From Deltaproteobacteria bacterium (GTDB lineage: Bacteria; Myxococcota_A; Polyangia; Haliangiales; Haliangiaceae): a stretch of 64,000 bases of DNA. Positions within the stretch are counted from its first letter, which is position 1. Each line of letters opens with the position of its first letter. A program made the position numbers and the translations under genes. The stretch spans positions 62,001 through 126,000 of the forward strand of contig JAHDIH010000005.1 of assembly GCA_020630875.1 (NCBI GenBank). Direction: 5' to 3'. Below the pieces are notes generated by a model that was not told where the DNA came from, searched no databases, and was given only the letters and a program-made list of their open reading frames with translations. Shown in pieces: positions 7,946 through 16,583 of the stretch.

Positions 7946-9229
7946 TCAAGAGGTTGCGAGTGGAAAGGTGGCCCAAAAACAAGCACCTCCAAGGTCGGAG
8001 GTGTCGTAGCCTATCTCACCATTGTTATTTTCTACGAGATGCTTACAGATGGAAAGACCGAGCCCTGTTCCTCCCAGTTCTTTGGAACGGCCGGGATCCA
8101 CTCTATAAAATCGCTCGAATATTCTCGCTCTGTGTTTGGGCGCGATTCCTGGCCCGTTATCATTGACCGCAACCTTTCCACTATTGGCGAGTTGGGATAA
8201 GCGAATTTCGATCCGCCCTCCTTGGGGAATGTAATTTATCGCATTGTTGATGAAGTTGTAGAACACCTGCTCGGCCGCAAGTCGGTCGGCCCATATAGAG
8301 AGCTCATCGCCACTAATGACGATGTCTTGCTCCTTGGTGTTGACTTTGTTCTTCAAGAGGGCAACCACTTGATGAAGCATCTCCGATACATCAATACTCT
8401 CCGGTGGATTACCAAAGGTTCCACTTTCCAACTTGGCAAGATCCAAAAGGTCGGCAATTAGCTGCGCCAGACGCAAAGAGTTACGCTGGCTGGATTCTAA
8501 TAGCTTTTTAGCGATGTCACCGGGGACGTCGCCTTCCAGGAGTGTCTCGGTGTTGGCCGATAGGATGGACACCGGAGTTCGGAGTTCATGGGACACGTTA
8601 GCTACGAAGTCTCGTCTGACACGCTCTAAACGACGTACTTTCGTTACGTCACGCATCACAAGCATCGCGCCGCCATCGTGCCTTGGGGTTGCAAGCACCT
8701 TAGCGGTAATTTTGCTTCGTGGTAGTACAATTTCTTCTTTGGTCTTAGTACCTAACTTTGCTTCTTCAGCAAGTCGTTGTAACTTTGGCGAACGTGTAAT
8801 TTCTATTAGGCTTTGCTTTTGAAACGAAGCGATGTTGAAAAATCCTAGGGCGGCCTCGTTAATTTTGCTGACGGTAGCGTCCTGATCAACAATAATTACA
8901 GCGTCTGTGAGGTTTTCGAGAAGGTCGCGCATGTCTTTGGCATGATGCTGTACAGTACGAACCAATTCCGAATTGTCAGCTGACAGCCCATTGATCGCCT
9001 CGATTATTGACGATTGTTGCGCGGCAACTTGCAGCCGGGCGCCAATAGACTTTAATGCTTTTCGCTCGGAGAAATAAAAAAAAAGAATTATCGCGGCTCC
9101 CAAACTGAGAGCAGATACGACGGAAGCTGACGGTACTTGCGAGAGGCCGTACGTGACGCCTCCTAAGACGCCCCCACAAGCTGTCGCAAGTAGCCAAATT
9201 GGTAGCGGAACGTTACGCGCTGTCGACAA
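7946..9229 (-). CDS. PhoR-like membrane sensor histidine kinase
   Basis: A 427-residue kinase with two N-terminal membrane segments (about residues 10-30 and 36-53) separated by a very short loop, so there is little or no periplasmic sensor. A PAS-like domain (about 95-195) follows, then the HisKA helix NVSHELRTPVSI with phospho-acceptor His214, the N-box FYNFINNAINYIPQGG, and the G boxes NDNGPGI and GGTGLGLSICK of the HATPase domain. The layout is that of PhoR, the phosphate-starvation kinase, but the signal is unknown. Its start overlaps the end of the PhoB-like gene by 17 bases. Phosphate-transport genes (pst, phoU) are not in the window. Confidence 0.88.
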   Translation of the reverse strand: MSTARNVPLPIWLLATACGGVLGGVTYGLSQVPSASVVSALSLGAAIILFFYFSERKALKSIGARLQVAAQQSSIIEAINGLSADNSELVRTVQHHAKDMRDLLENLTDAVIIVDQDATVSKINEAALGFFNIASFQKQSLIEITRSPKLQRLAEEAKLGTKTKEEIVLPRSKITAKVLATPRHDGGAMLVMRDVTKVRRLERVRRDFVANVSHELRTPVSILSANTETLLEGDVPGDIAKKLLESSQRNSLRLAQLIADLLDLAKLESGTFGNPPESIDVSEMLHQVVALLKNKVNTKEQDIVISGDELSIWADRLAAEQVFYNFINNAINYIPQGGRIEIRLSQLANSGKVAVNDNGPGIAPKHRARIFERFYRVDPGRSKELGGTGLGLSICKHLVENNNGEIGYDTSDLGGACFWATFPLATS

Positions 9230-9890
9230 AACGGTATCCCACTCCTCTTAACGTTAGGATGTATTCTCCGGCTGCTCCCAACTTTTTTCTAAGTCTTTTG
9301 ACATGAGTATCTACAGTTCGGGTGGTGACGTCAGCTTCAATGCCCCAAACGTCTGCGAGTAGTACGGCCCGCTGTTGGACTCGTCCTTTCCGCTGCATGA
9401 AGGTGTGCAGCAGTTTGAATTCTAAGGCTGTAAGGATTACTTCCTTCTCTGACACCCATACGCGGTGTGCCGCTCTGTCGATTTGCAGAATACCGAATGA
9501 CTCCAGCTCTTCTTCGGAGTCTGTCGTGCGCCGAAGGATTGCAGCGACTCGTAGCAATAGTTCTTTGTTGTTAAACGGCTTTACGAGGTAGTCGTCGACC
9601 CCTGACTCTAACCCGTTGATTCGGTCTTCCTGTTGATCCCGTGCGGTAAGCATCAATATCGGCGTCGAGAACGACTGGTCGGTAATAAGTTTTTTTGCAA
9701 TTTGCGGTCCACTAATGTCGGGAAGCATCCAGTCCAAAACAATCAAGTCAGGATGGAATGCTTCTACCTGCTCTAACGCTTCTTGACCGGTTGCCGCTAC
9801 GGCAACTTTATATCCGGCCCTCATAAGATTGACTTCCAGTACCAATTGCAAGTCGGGGTCGTCATCGACAACTAGTATTCGCTTGCCCAT
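9213..9890 (-). CDS. PhoB/OmpR-family response regulator
   Basis: A two-domain transcription regulator. The receiver domain has the acidic pocket (Asp9-11 in VVDDDPD), phospho-acceptor Asp53 in VLDWMLPD, Thr82 and Lys104, all intact; the C-terminal half is an OmpR-type winged helix ending RLRKKLG...LRGVGYRF. The start is placed at ATG 9890, five codons into the longest frame, because MGKRILVVDDD is the normal beginning. It is coupled to the PhoR-like kinase by overlap and lies about 36 bases after the ECF sigma gene, so ECF, regulator and kinase probably form one transcript. Confidence 0.92.
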   Translation of the reverse strand: MGKRILVVDDDPDLQLVLEVNLMRAGYKVAVAATGQEALEQVEAFHPDLIVLDWMLPDISGPQIAKKLITDQSFSTPILMLTARDQQEDRINGLESGVDDYLVKPFNNKELLLRVAAILRRTTDSEEELESFGILQIDRAAHRVWVSEKEVILTALEFKLLHTFMQRKGRVQQRAVLLADVWGIEADVTTRTVDTHVKRLRKKLGAAGEYILTLRGVGYRFVDSA

Positions 9891-9926
9891 GCTGCTTCGT
9901 AACACGCGTTGGTTTCAAGTCAAGAG

Positions 9927-10397
9927 CTATGCCGCCAGGAGGTGTCTCGAGCGGAACGCACGGGTTTTTATTGTTGACTTAGGCTCGCAAAGCAACTCGG
10001 CCGTTTCCCGATCTGAGTAGCCGAGGATGTACCTCAGCCGGAACGTCTCTTTTTGTTTGGCCGTTAGGTATTCCATTTGCCGCTGCAGGCGCTTCAGTCT
10101 ACTTCGTGCGATTAGTTGCCGCTGAAAACTTGCTGGTTCGGCGACAAGTTGCTCGTCTAGGGGAAGCTGGGACTTGTGGCGTTTGTGCTTTCTGAGCCAC
10201 ATCAAGGCACTCCGTTGCGCTATCTTGTAGAACCAGCTGTTGAACTTGCAGTCCCCACGGAATGTGTCGCGTTTGCGATGAGCCAGTAGTAACGCGTTTT
10301 GAGCGATATCTTGAGCATCGTCGTGGTTGCGGACGTAGCGCAACGCGATTCGATACGCGTAGTTGAACTGCTGCTGGGTTAGCTGTATTTGTTCCAT
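9927..10397 (-). CDS. ECF-type RNA polymerase sigma factor
   Basis: A 156-residue extracytoplasmic-function sigma factor. Region 2 is seen as YVRNHDDAQDIAQNALL followed by KFNSWFYKIAQRSAL (core binding and -10 recognition), and region 4 as LTAKQKETFRLRYILGYSDRETAELL with the downstream recognition helix (-35 contact). The linker is short, and there is no C-terminal extension. No anti-sigma factor gene is adjacent. Instead the next genes are a PhoB-like regulator and PhoR-like kinase, so control may be transcriptional. A sigma-54 -24/-12 element lies immediately before its ATG (see 10410-10425); the predicted leader is only about two bases. Confidence 0.88.
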   Translation of the reverse strand: MEQIQLTQQQFNYAYRIALRYVRNHDDAQDIAQNALLLAHRKRDTFRGDCKFNSWFYKIAQRSALMWLRKHKRHKSQLPLDEQLVAEPASFQRQLIARSRLKRLQRQMEYLTAKQKETFRLRYILGYSDRETAELLCEPKSTIKTRAFRSRHLLAA

Positions 10398-10409
10398 ACT
10401 TCACTGAAG

Positions 10410-10425
10410 AGCACATCCCGTGCCA
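10410..10425 (-). promoter_or_regulatory. sigma-54 (-24/-12) promoter for the ECF sigma gene
   Basis: Read on the minus strand the sequence is TGGCACGGGATGTGCT, matching TGGCACG-N4-TTGCW at all but one position, with correct GG-to-GC spacing. The predicted start of transcription is near 10399, two bases before the ECF start codon at 10397, so the message would be almost leaderless. A divergently placed sigma-54 activator gene and a dyad about 107 bases upstream support it. Confidence 0.6.
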
Positions 10426-10496
10426 AATTGAAATTTATTTAATATCATGCACTTACGGCAAGACTTTGACGGGTTTGTCTAATCTGGTTTGACAGG

Positions 10497-10516
10497 ATGT
10501 CTAAACAGTTAGACAT
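10497..10516. promoter_or_regulatory. dyad operator / probable activator binding site
   Basis: Perfect 8+8 inverted repeat ATGTCTAA-ACAG-TTAGACAT. A further half site TGTCTAA lies at 10476-10482, in the same orientation as the left arm and 22 bases away, i.e. two DNA turns. The dyad ends six bases before the activator start (10523) and is centred about 107 bases upstream of the predicted sigma-54 start, a normal distance for an enhancer-type site. A TTGACA at 10489-10494 abuts it, so it may also control the activator itself. Confidence 0.6.
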
Positions 10517-10522
10517 TTAGGC

Positions 10523-11890
10523 ATGCGGGTATTGTCGCTTCGTGATTTGAGCTTTTTACCAGACTTGGCGATGGATGTGACGATCACCCAGGCTTCTCAA
10601 TTGTTGCAATTGGCTCACGACGTTCCTTTTGACGTCATCGTTCTCAATGACGACAGCGAAGCGATGTTTACGTTGCTCAAAGCTCTCCGGAAGCAAGATC
10701 CTTTTCAATCCATTGTAGTGCTTTCTTCGAACCCGAAGATTGAGAATGCCGTTCGAGTGATGCAACTTGGTGCGTACGACTATTTGCCCGAAGGCGGTGA
10801 TGTTAAAAATTTAGCAGACGCCATTGGCAGGTGCGCAGAGCGGGGCAATATCGCGAGGGAGGTGGTGCGATTGAGGAGTGAGCTCAACAGGGTGGTTGGC
10901 GTCACGAAAATGGTAGGTGACTCAGCCCCCATGAAACAACTTTTAGCGCTAGCAGAACGAGTCGCACAATCCGATGCGACGGTATTGATCGTCGGAGAAA
11001 GCGGTACGGGCAAAGAACTTTTGGCGAGAACGATCCATAATTTTGGACCACGTTCCGATAAGCCGTTTGTCGCTTTCGACTGCAGTGCGCTTTCACCATC
11101 GCTTCTGGAAGCAGAGCTTTTTGGCCACGAAAAAGGCGCATTTACTGGCGCTGGACGTTCGCGACGTGGATTGTTTCGAGAAGCTCATGGAGGAACGATT
11201 TTTCTCGATGAAATCGGCGATATTGCGCCAGAAGTTCAAAACAAGCTTCTCCGTGTTCTACAAGAACGAGAGATAAAGCCAGTGGGAGGCGATCGGTTTG
11301 TGAAAGTTGACGTGAGAGTCTTGGCGGCGACCAATAAGGACCTACGGGCACGGGTGAGTAGCGGAAAGTTTAGAGAAGACTTGTATTGGCGTTTAGCGGT
11401 AGTGCCTATCCAAGTTCCACCACTGAGGGAGCGGGTGGATGACATCCATCAGCTCGCCGCATTCATCCTGGCTAAGAAGCGTGGAGCTGCCAAAACTTTC
11501 GCAGGCTCCGAAATACCCTATCCCGGGAAAATTTCACCTACGGCGTTAGCGCGACTTACGAGCTATCGATGGCCTGGCAATATCAGAGAGTTGGAAAACG
11601 TGTTGTCTAGAGCCGCGATTCTTTGCGATGGTGACGAAATTAGGGGCGATGATCTGGACTTGGTCGGTTTGGGCCCAGAATCGGAAGATCCAGCATCTCA
11701 GTATCAAGGAAAAACTTTGTCAGAGATTGTAGCAGGGGCTACTGCGTCCATTGAACGGCGGGTACTGTTTAGCTCAATGCAATACCACCGCGGCAATATT
11801 GAAGCGGTGGCGAGCAATCTAGGCCTGAGTCGGGCTTCAGTTTACAATAAATTGAAGCGCTACGACATTGCGACGACGACAGGTAAGTAG
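10523..11890 (+). CDS. NtrC-family sigma-54-dependent activator with degenerate receiver
   Basis: A 455-residue enhancer-binding protein. The AAA+ domain is complete: GESGTGKE Walker A (158-165), GAFTGA loop that contacts sigma-54 (205-210), Walker B IFLDEIGD, and RWPGNIREL. The C-terminus is a Fis-type helix-turn-helix (GNIEAVASNLGLSRAS...). The N-terminal 110 residues have receiver shape, with Asp43/Asp44 near the usual phosphosite and Ser68/Ser69, but the N-terminal acidic pair is missing (MRVLSLRDL) and the conserved Lys after YDYLP is Glu90, so ordinary phosphorylation is doubtful. It is divergent from the ECF sigma gene; its stop lies shortly before the isocitrate dehydrogenase start. 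Confidence 0.93.
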   Translation: MRVLSLRDLSFLPDLAMDVTITQASQLLQLAHDVPFDVIVLNDDSEAMFTLLKALRKQDPFQSIVVLSSNPKIENAVRVMQLGAYDYLPEGGDVKNLADAIGRCAERGNIAREVVRLRSELNRVVGVTKMVGDSAPMKQLLALAERVAQSDATVLIVGESGTGKELLARTIHNFGPRSDKPFVAFDCSALSPSLLEAELFGHEKGAFTGAGRSRRGLFREAHGGTIFLDEIGDIAPEVQNKLLRVLQEREIKPVGGDRFVKVDVRVLAATNKDLRARVSSGKFREDLYWRLAVVPIQVPPLRERVDDIHQLAAFILAKKRGAAKTFAGSEIPYPGKISPTALARLTSYRWPGNIRELENVLSRAAILCDGDEIRGDDLDLVGLGPESEDPASQYQGKTLSEIVAGATASIERRVLFSSMQYHRGNIEAVASNLGLSRASVYNKLKRYDIATTTGK

Positions 11891-11930
11891 GATCGCTTGC
11901 ACCGCAGGAAATCGCAGGGTAAAACGTGTC

Positions 11931-12944
11931 GTGGAAAAAAAGAGAGTTACGCTAATTCCTGGAGACGGTATCGGTGAAGAAATTTCTCGCGCCGCGGTAC
12001 AAATTGTAGAAGCTGCCGGTGGGCAGTTTGAGTGGTTGCCAGCAGTGGCTGGTACTACCGCGGTAAAGCATGGAAAAGACCCGCTGCCTGCAGAAACTCT
12101 AGATTCTATCACGGACACGGGACTGGCGTTAAAAGGCCCTCTTGAAACGCCGATTGGCAGTGGCTTTAGGTCGTGCAACGTTGCGTTGCGAAAGCACTTC
12201 GACTTGTTCGCCAACGTGCGTCCCGCCAAAACTATTGATGGCGTACCATCGCGTTACGAGAACGTAGACATTCTAATGGTCAGGGAGAATACCGAAGGCC
12301 TCTACGCAGGTATCGAACACTACATCGACACTCGTCGTTCCGCAGCCGAATCGATTTGTGTGATTACTCGCTATTCCTCGGAGCGGGTGATTCGCTTTGC
12401 ATTTGAGCAAGCCCGTAAAACCGGCCGCAAAAAAGTGACGTTAGTCCATAAAGCAAACATTCTTAAGATGTCCAACGGCCTGTTTCTCGAATCCGGTAAA
12501 AAGATTGCTGCCGACTACAACGATATCGAGTTTGACGACCTCATCGTGGATGCCACGGCCATGCGACTGGTGACCAACCCTGAGCGGTTCGATGTTATCG
12601 TGACGATGAACTTATTTGGAGATATCTTATCTGACTTAACAGCTGGGCTTGTTGGCGGTCTTGGGGTCGCTCCCGGTGCCAATATCGGCGCGGACGGGTC
12701 GGCAATTTTTGAAGCGGTGCATGGTACCGCTCCTGATATTGCAGGAAAAGGTATCGCAAATCCGACTGCGATCACGTTGGCCGCGGCAATGATGGCTGAG
12801 CACGTCGGACAAACGGACGTTGCTTCGAAAATGCGAAAAGCTCTGTTTGCGACCCTGGCTAATAGCGATACGCGCACAGGTGATCTTGGGGGCTCTTTAA
12901 ATACCACTCAATTCACTGAGTCAGTCATTGGCAACATTAAATAG
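11931..12944 (+). CDS. isocitrate dehydrogenase, NAD-type (isopropylmalate dehydrogenase superfamily)
   Basis: Oxidatively decarboxylates isocitrate to 2-oxoglutarate in the TCA cycle. The sequence opens with VTLIPGDGIGEEI, then has the substrate segment SCNVALRKHFDLFANVRP, RENTEGLYAGIEH, VHKANILKMSNGLF and the metal/substrate aspartates of NLFGDILSDL. The RENTEG and serine/asparagine substrate loop fit isocitrate dehydrogenases related to the eukaryotic NAD enzyme rather than LeuB. The GTG at 11931 gives a normal N-terminus of 337 residues; an in-frame ATG at 11868 would overlap the activator gene by 23 bases and add 21 residues. Homoisocitrate dehydrogenase is an alternative. It overlaps the next lipoprotein gene by 17 bases. 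Confidence 0.86.
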   Translation: MEKKRVTLIPGDGIGEEISRAAVQIVEAAGGQFEWLPAVAGTTAVKHGKDPLPAETLDSITDTGLALKGPLETPIGSGFRSCNVALRKHFDLFANVRPAKTIDGVPSRYENVDILMVRENTEGLYAGIEHYIDTRRSAAESICVITRYSSERVIRFAFEQARKTGRKKVTLVHKANILKMSNGLFLESGKKIAADYNDIEFDDLIVDATAMRLVTNPERFDVIVTMNLFGDILSDLTAGLVGGLGVAPGANIGADGSAIFEAVHGTAPDIAGKGIANPTAITLAAAMMAEHVGQTDVASKMRKALFATLANSDTRTGDLGGSLNTTQFTESVIGNIK

Positions 12945-14067
12945 TTGTCTGTGCCTTCTGTTAGTCGTTTCTCTCGGCTGTCGGAAGAAGGAACTAGACC
13001 AACTTAAGAATCCACAGGATGCCGGGAGCGCGGTTGTCCCCATGCCTGTGGAGGTTAAACCGACTGAGATTGCACAAAAGAAATTTAGCGGGAAACTCAA
13101 GGAGGTTGCTCGTGGGTTTAAGCGACCAGTCGCTATCGAAAGCTTTAAAAACTCGCTTTACTTTGTGGTGGAGCAGGGGGGGCGTTTGTTGGTTTGGGAC
13201 AAGGCGACCGACACCAAGAAAGTGGCCGCAAAGTTTTCAGGTCTTGGACGCTCCAATGAGCAAGGACTGCTTGGAGTCGCTGTTGGGGCAACCAAAAAAT
13301 TCATAATTCTGTCGTACACCAAACGCAACAAAACATCGGTGGTATCCCATTTCTTAATCGATGAAGCGGGGGTGGTAGATCGGAAGTCCGAAAAAGTGCT
13401 TTTCACCCAGAAGCAGCCCTACACCAATCACAACGGCGGCTCCGTCCTCTTTGCACCGGATGGAAGACTTTTGTTTGGCCTAGGTGATGGGGGTGGGGCA
13501 GGAGATCCGGCAAAGGCGGGACAGAATCCTGACACGTTTCTCGCTAAGATTATCGCGATTCCTCTTGCAGGGGGGAAGCCCGAGGTCATTCACACAGGAT
13601 TGCGGAACCCGTGGAAGTTTGACATCGATCCGGATAACTCAGAGATGTTCATCGCAGACGTGGGGCAGCACAAGTGGGAGATGATTTATCACGCCAAACC
13701 TGGAACAAAGCACAACTTTGGATGGAATGTCGTAGAAGGCAGTCACTGCTTCAAGAAAGCGTCGTGTGACAAAGACAGGTTCACGCCGCCAATATACGAG
13801 TACAACCACAAAGAAGGCTTGTCTGTCACGGGAGGTATAGTGTACCGAGGGACGCGCTTCCCATCCCTGGCAGGCCACTACTTTTTCGCCGATTACGTAA
13901 CGGGTCTTTTGCGTTCAGTAAAAGCGGAAGGCAACGAGGTCAAAGATTGGGGCAAGATATTAAATCCAGATCTCAAAGTAACTCAAGTCTCTAGCTTTGG
14001 AAGGACGGCCAAAGGCGAACTCATGCTGGTTTCCCATACGGGTAAGATTTACGAATTAGTGGAGTAA
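12928..14067 (+). CDS. PQQ-dependent aldose sugar dehydrogenase-like lipoprotein
   Basis: A 379-residue protein with a lipoprotein signal (CLCLLLVVSLGC, lipobox Cys18) and a six-bladed propeller of the glucose/sorbosone dehydrogenase family. Visible blocks are FKRPVAIESF, NEQGLLGVAV, YTNHNGGSVLFAPDG, FGLGDGGGAGDP and GLRNPWKFDID, which hold PQQ, calcium and the substrate His in characterised members. It is expected to oxidise aldoses in the periplasm using PQQ. No pqq synthesis genes are in the window, so the cofactor source is unknown. The start is TTG, overlapping the upstream gene; no ATG or GTG near it keeps the signal peptide intact. Confidence 0.82.
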   Translation: MATLNSCLCLLLVVSLGCRKKELDQLKNPQDAGSAVVPMPVEVKPTEIAQKKFSGKLKEVARGFKRPVAIESFKNSLYFVVEQGGRLLVWDKATDTKKVAAKFSGLGRSNEQGLLGVAVGATKKFIILSYTKRNKTSVVSHFLIDEAGVVDRKSEKVLFTQKQPYTNHNGGSVLFAPDGRLLFGLGDGGGAGDPAKAGQNPDTFLAKIIAIPLAGGKPEVIHTGLRNPWKFDIDPDNSEMFIADVGQHKWEMIYHAKPGTKHNFGWNVVEGSHCFKKASCDKDRFTPPIYEYNHKEGLSVTGGIVYRGTRFPSLAGHYFFADYVTGLLRSVKAEGNEVKDWGKILNPDLKVTQVSSFGRTAKGELMLVSHTGKIYELVE

Positions 14068-14103
14068 GGATAGTTACGCTTGCTTTTGTTGTCTGCCTAA
14101 ACA

Positions 14104-14142
14104 GAAAAACCGCCAAGCTTGGCTGAAACCTAGCTCGGCGGT
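14104..14142 (-). terminator. rho-independent terminator for lon
   Basis: Hairpin between ACCGCCAAGCTTGG (14109-14122) and CCTAGCTCGGCGGT (14129-14142), 12 of 14 positions paired. On the minus strand it is followed by five Ts, so it terminates leftward transcription from lon. On the plus strand it has no T-run. Confidence 0.65.
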
Positions 14143-14167
14143 CAAAATGCAAAGAGGAAGGAATTAC

Positions 14168-16564
14168 TCAGGCGTCTGTTGGACCGCTGGCAGCTGGGTC
14201 GGACTTGGACGCAACGCTAGGTGGTGGCGCTGTGATTGCATCATCTTCAGGTTTAAAGTCCAGAAGGTGAGCCAGCGCAACCTCAGCATCTTTGATGAGT
14301 TCAATCGTAAGCTCGTCACGAATTGACTGCGGTAAGTCTATCAAGTCCTTATCATTACGGTGCGGTAATAAGATTTTGGTAATTCCAGCTCGATGCGCTC
14401 CCAACAACTTTTCCTTGATACCACCGACTTGCAGTACGTTACCACGAAGCGTCAACTCTCCGGTGCAGGCCACTTTGTTTGTAATCGGTTTGCCTGAGAG
14501 AGCGGAAGTAATAGCAGCTGCGAGGGCAACGCCTCCCGATGGCCCGTCCTTCTTGGTAGCTCCGTTAGGCATGTGAACATGAAGATCTATCGTTTCAAAT
14601 GCTTCTTGTGGAATACCAAGCATCTTTGCGTTGGTTTTTACCCAAGAGTATGCAATTTGCGCACTTTCTTGCATCACATCGCCCATCTGACCAGTTAGCT
14701 TAAGCTTTCCTTTACCCGGCATAGGGCGAGCTTCGATGAACATTACCGAACCACCAACTGGGGACCACGCCATTCCTGTCGCAACGCCGATTTGCGGTTC
14801 CCCAGTTTTGGCGTCACTTTCAAACACCCTAGGGCCAAGAGCTTCTTCTACTTTTTTTACGTCAAAGTGCATATCCTCTTTGCCCTTAGCCACAGCAACC
14901 GCTGCGAACCTGCAAAGACTTGCTACTTCACGTTGGAGATTTCGTACTCCGGCTTCCCTGGTGTAGCCTTCTACAAGTAGTTTCAAAGATTTGTCGTCGA
15001 CCGTCAGCTGCTCTGCGGTCATGCCATGCTCGGCACGCTCTTTGGGCAGTAAGTGAGTTCGCGCGATGTCGATTTTTTCTTCTACGGTATAACCCGGGAG
15101 TCTTATTACTTCCATCCTGTCGCGAAGTGGTGGTGGAATTGTCTCTAGCTGATTGGCTGTTGCCCAGAAGATTACTTTTGACAAGTCGACCGGCACTTCG
15201 AGGTAGTGGTCCGCAAATTCACTGTTTTGCTCTGGGTCGAGAACTTCGAGCAATGCGGCTCCTGGGTCACCTCTATTTCCAGAACCTAACTTATCGATTT
15301 CATCCAATACAAAGAGTGGATTCATCGTCCCGGCCTTCTTTAGCGAACTAATGATTCGACCTGGCATCGATCCAACGTAGGTTCGACGGTGACCTCTGAT
15401 TTCGGATTCATCGCGAACGCCGCCAAGAGCGCATCGAATGTACTTTCTACCCAGCGCGTTCGCTACAGAGCGAGCAAGAGACGTCTTTCCAACGCCTGGA
15501 GGTCCAACCAACAAAATGATTGGTCCTTTTTTATTGGGAGCCAACGCACGAACTGCAAGAAACTCAGCGATTCGCTTTTTTACTTTTTCTAGTCCGGAGT
15601 GTTCTGCATCGAGCACAGCTCTCGCTGCTTTGAGTTCTACATTATCCTCTGTATAATTCCCCCAGGGAATGTCTAGAAGCGTTTCTACATAGGTTCGCGC
15701 GACGCTGTATTCTGGAGTCGCTGGGGCCATTTGATCCATGCGGTTGAGTTGTTTCTTTACCGCTTCTCGTCCCTCCGCTGAAATCATGCTCTCCGTCAAA
15801 CGTTCGCGAAGCTCTTCCACTTCGTTATCCTCGTCTTCGCCAAGCTCTGCTCTAATCGATTTCAAGCGATCTCGGAGCACTCGCTCGCGTTCCGTGATCG
15901 AAATTTCTCCCGCGAGTTCAGCATCGATAGAGGTCTTTACCTTCAAGACGTTAAACAAGTGAGTGAGTGGCTCGTTAATTGTATTGTAACGTTCTAACGT
16001 GGAACGTTCGGTCAAGAGACTCAATAGAATGTCTCGGTCCATGTCCATGTGGGCAAGCACGATGTCAATCAAGTGGTCGATGTCATCGATACTTTCGATT
16101 TCTGCACGAGTGTCGTCTCCGTCTTCTGCTCCATGACTAATGATTGTTGCCACCGCGTTTACGATATGCGGCAGATTTTTTTGAAGCAGCGCGGTGCCTT
16201 CATCCGTGGATTGCGGAATGAGAGTTTCGACCGCAGCAACAAGGTACGGTGCTTCTGAAATTATGTTGGAGACAACTTGCCTTTCAATACAGCGAGCGAG
16301 AACCGTATATCGTCTCTTACTATGCCTGACGACTTGGGTTATCTCCGCAAGTACTCCCGTGCTGCAGAGCTCACTTCCTGCAGGAGAGTCAATTTGTGGA
16401 TCAACTTGCGGTAAGAGCAGGATGAGTTCGTCGTCGCGCTCGGCTGCATCCACTGCTCGCAGAGAAGCTGAGCGGCCTACTTCGATGGCCGCAACGCTTC
16501 CAGGAAAAAAGATATCAGACCGCAGTGGCAAAACTGGGTATTGTTCAGGTGGTACGTTTGTCAT
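14168..16564 (-). CDS. lon: ATP-dependent protease Lon
   Basis: Cytoplasmic AAA+ serine protease that degrades damaged and regulatory proteins. The 798 residues hold the N-terminal substrate domain (from YPVLPLRSDIFFPG), the ATPase with Walker A GPPGVGKTS at 354-362, and the protease with catalytic Ser676 in DGPSGGVAL and Lys719 in GGIKEKLLGAH, matching the spacing of the E. coli Ser679/Lys722 dyad. A 30-residue tail rich in Ala, Pro and Ser after the protease domain is not part of the core. A leader dyad precedes the gene (16584-16608), and a hairpin terminator follows it. Confidence 0.97.
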   Translation of the reverse strand: MTNVPPEQYPVLPLRSDIFFPGSVAAIEVGRSASLRAVDAAERDDELILLLPQVDPQIDSPAGSELCSTGVLAEITQVVRHSKRRYTVLARCIERQVVSNIISEAPYLVAAVETLIPQSTDEGTALLQKNLPHIVNAVATIISHGAEDGDDTRAEIESIDDIDHLIDIVLAHMDMDRDILLSLLTERSTLERYNTINEPLTHLFNVLKVKTSIDAELAGEISITERERVLRDRLKSIRAELGEDEDNEVEELRERLTESMISAEGREAVKKQLNRMDQMAPATPEYSVARTYVETLLDIPWGNYTEDNVELKAARAVLDAEHSGLEKVKKRIAEFLAVRALAPNKKGPIILLVGPPGVGKTSLARSVANALGRKYIRCALGGVRDESEIRGHRRTYVGSMPGRIISSLKKAGTMNPLFVLDEIDKLGSGNRGDPGAALLEVLDPEQNSEFADHYLEVPVDLSKVIFWATANQLETIPPPLRDRMEVIRLPGYTVEEKIDIARTHLLPKERAEHGMTAEQLTVDDKSLKLLVEGYTREAGVRNLQREVASLCRFAAVAVAKGKEDMHFDVKKVEEALGPRVFESDAKTGEPQIGVATGMAWSPVGGSVMFIEARPMPGKGKLKLTGQMGDVMQESAQIAYSWVKTNAKMLGIPQEAFETIDLHVHMPNGATKKDGPSGGVALAAAITSALSGKPITNKVACTGELTLRGNVLQVGGIKEKLLGAHRAGITKILLPHRNDKDLIDLPQSIRDELTIELIKDAEVALAHLLDFKPEDDAITAPPPSVASKSDPAASGPTDA

Positions 16565-16583
16565 GGTATTCCCTTCTCGAGGT

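Noticed and set aside
11868..11930. Longer start for the isocitrate dehydrogenase
   Set aside because: It would add 21 Arg-rich residues that overlap the activator gene and do not match the family's N-terminus; GTG 11931 is preferred, though not proven.
14920..15351. Plus-strand frame of 143 residues inside lon
   Set aside because: Antisense shadow of the conserved Lon ATPase domain; no ribosome site or domain.
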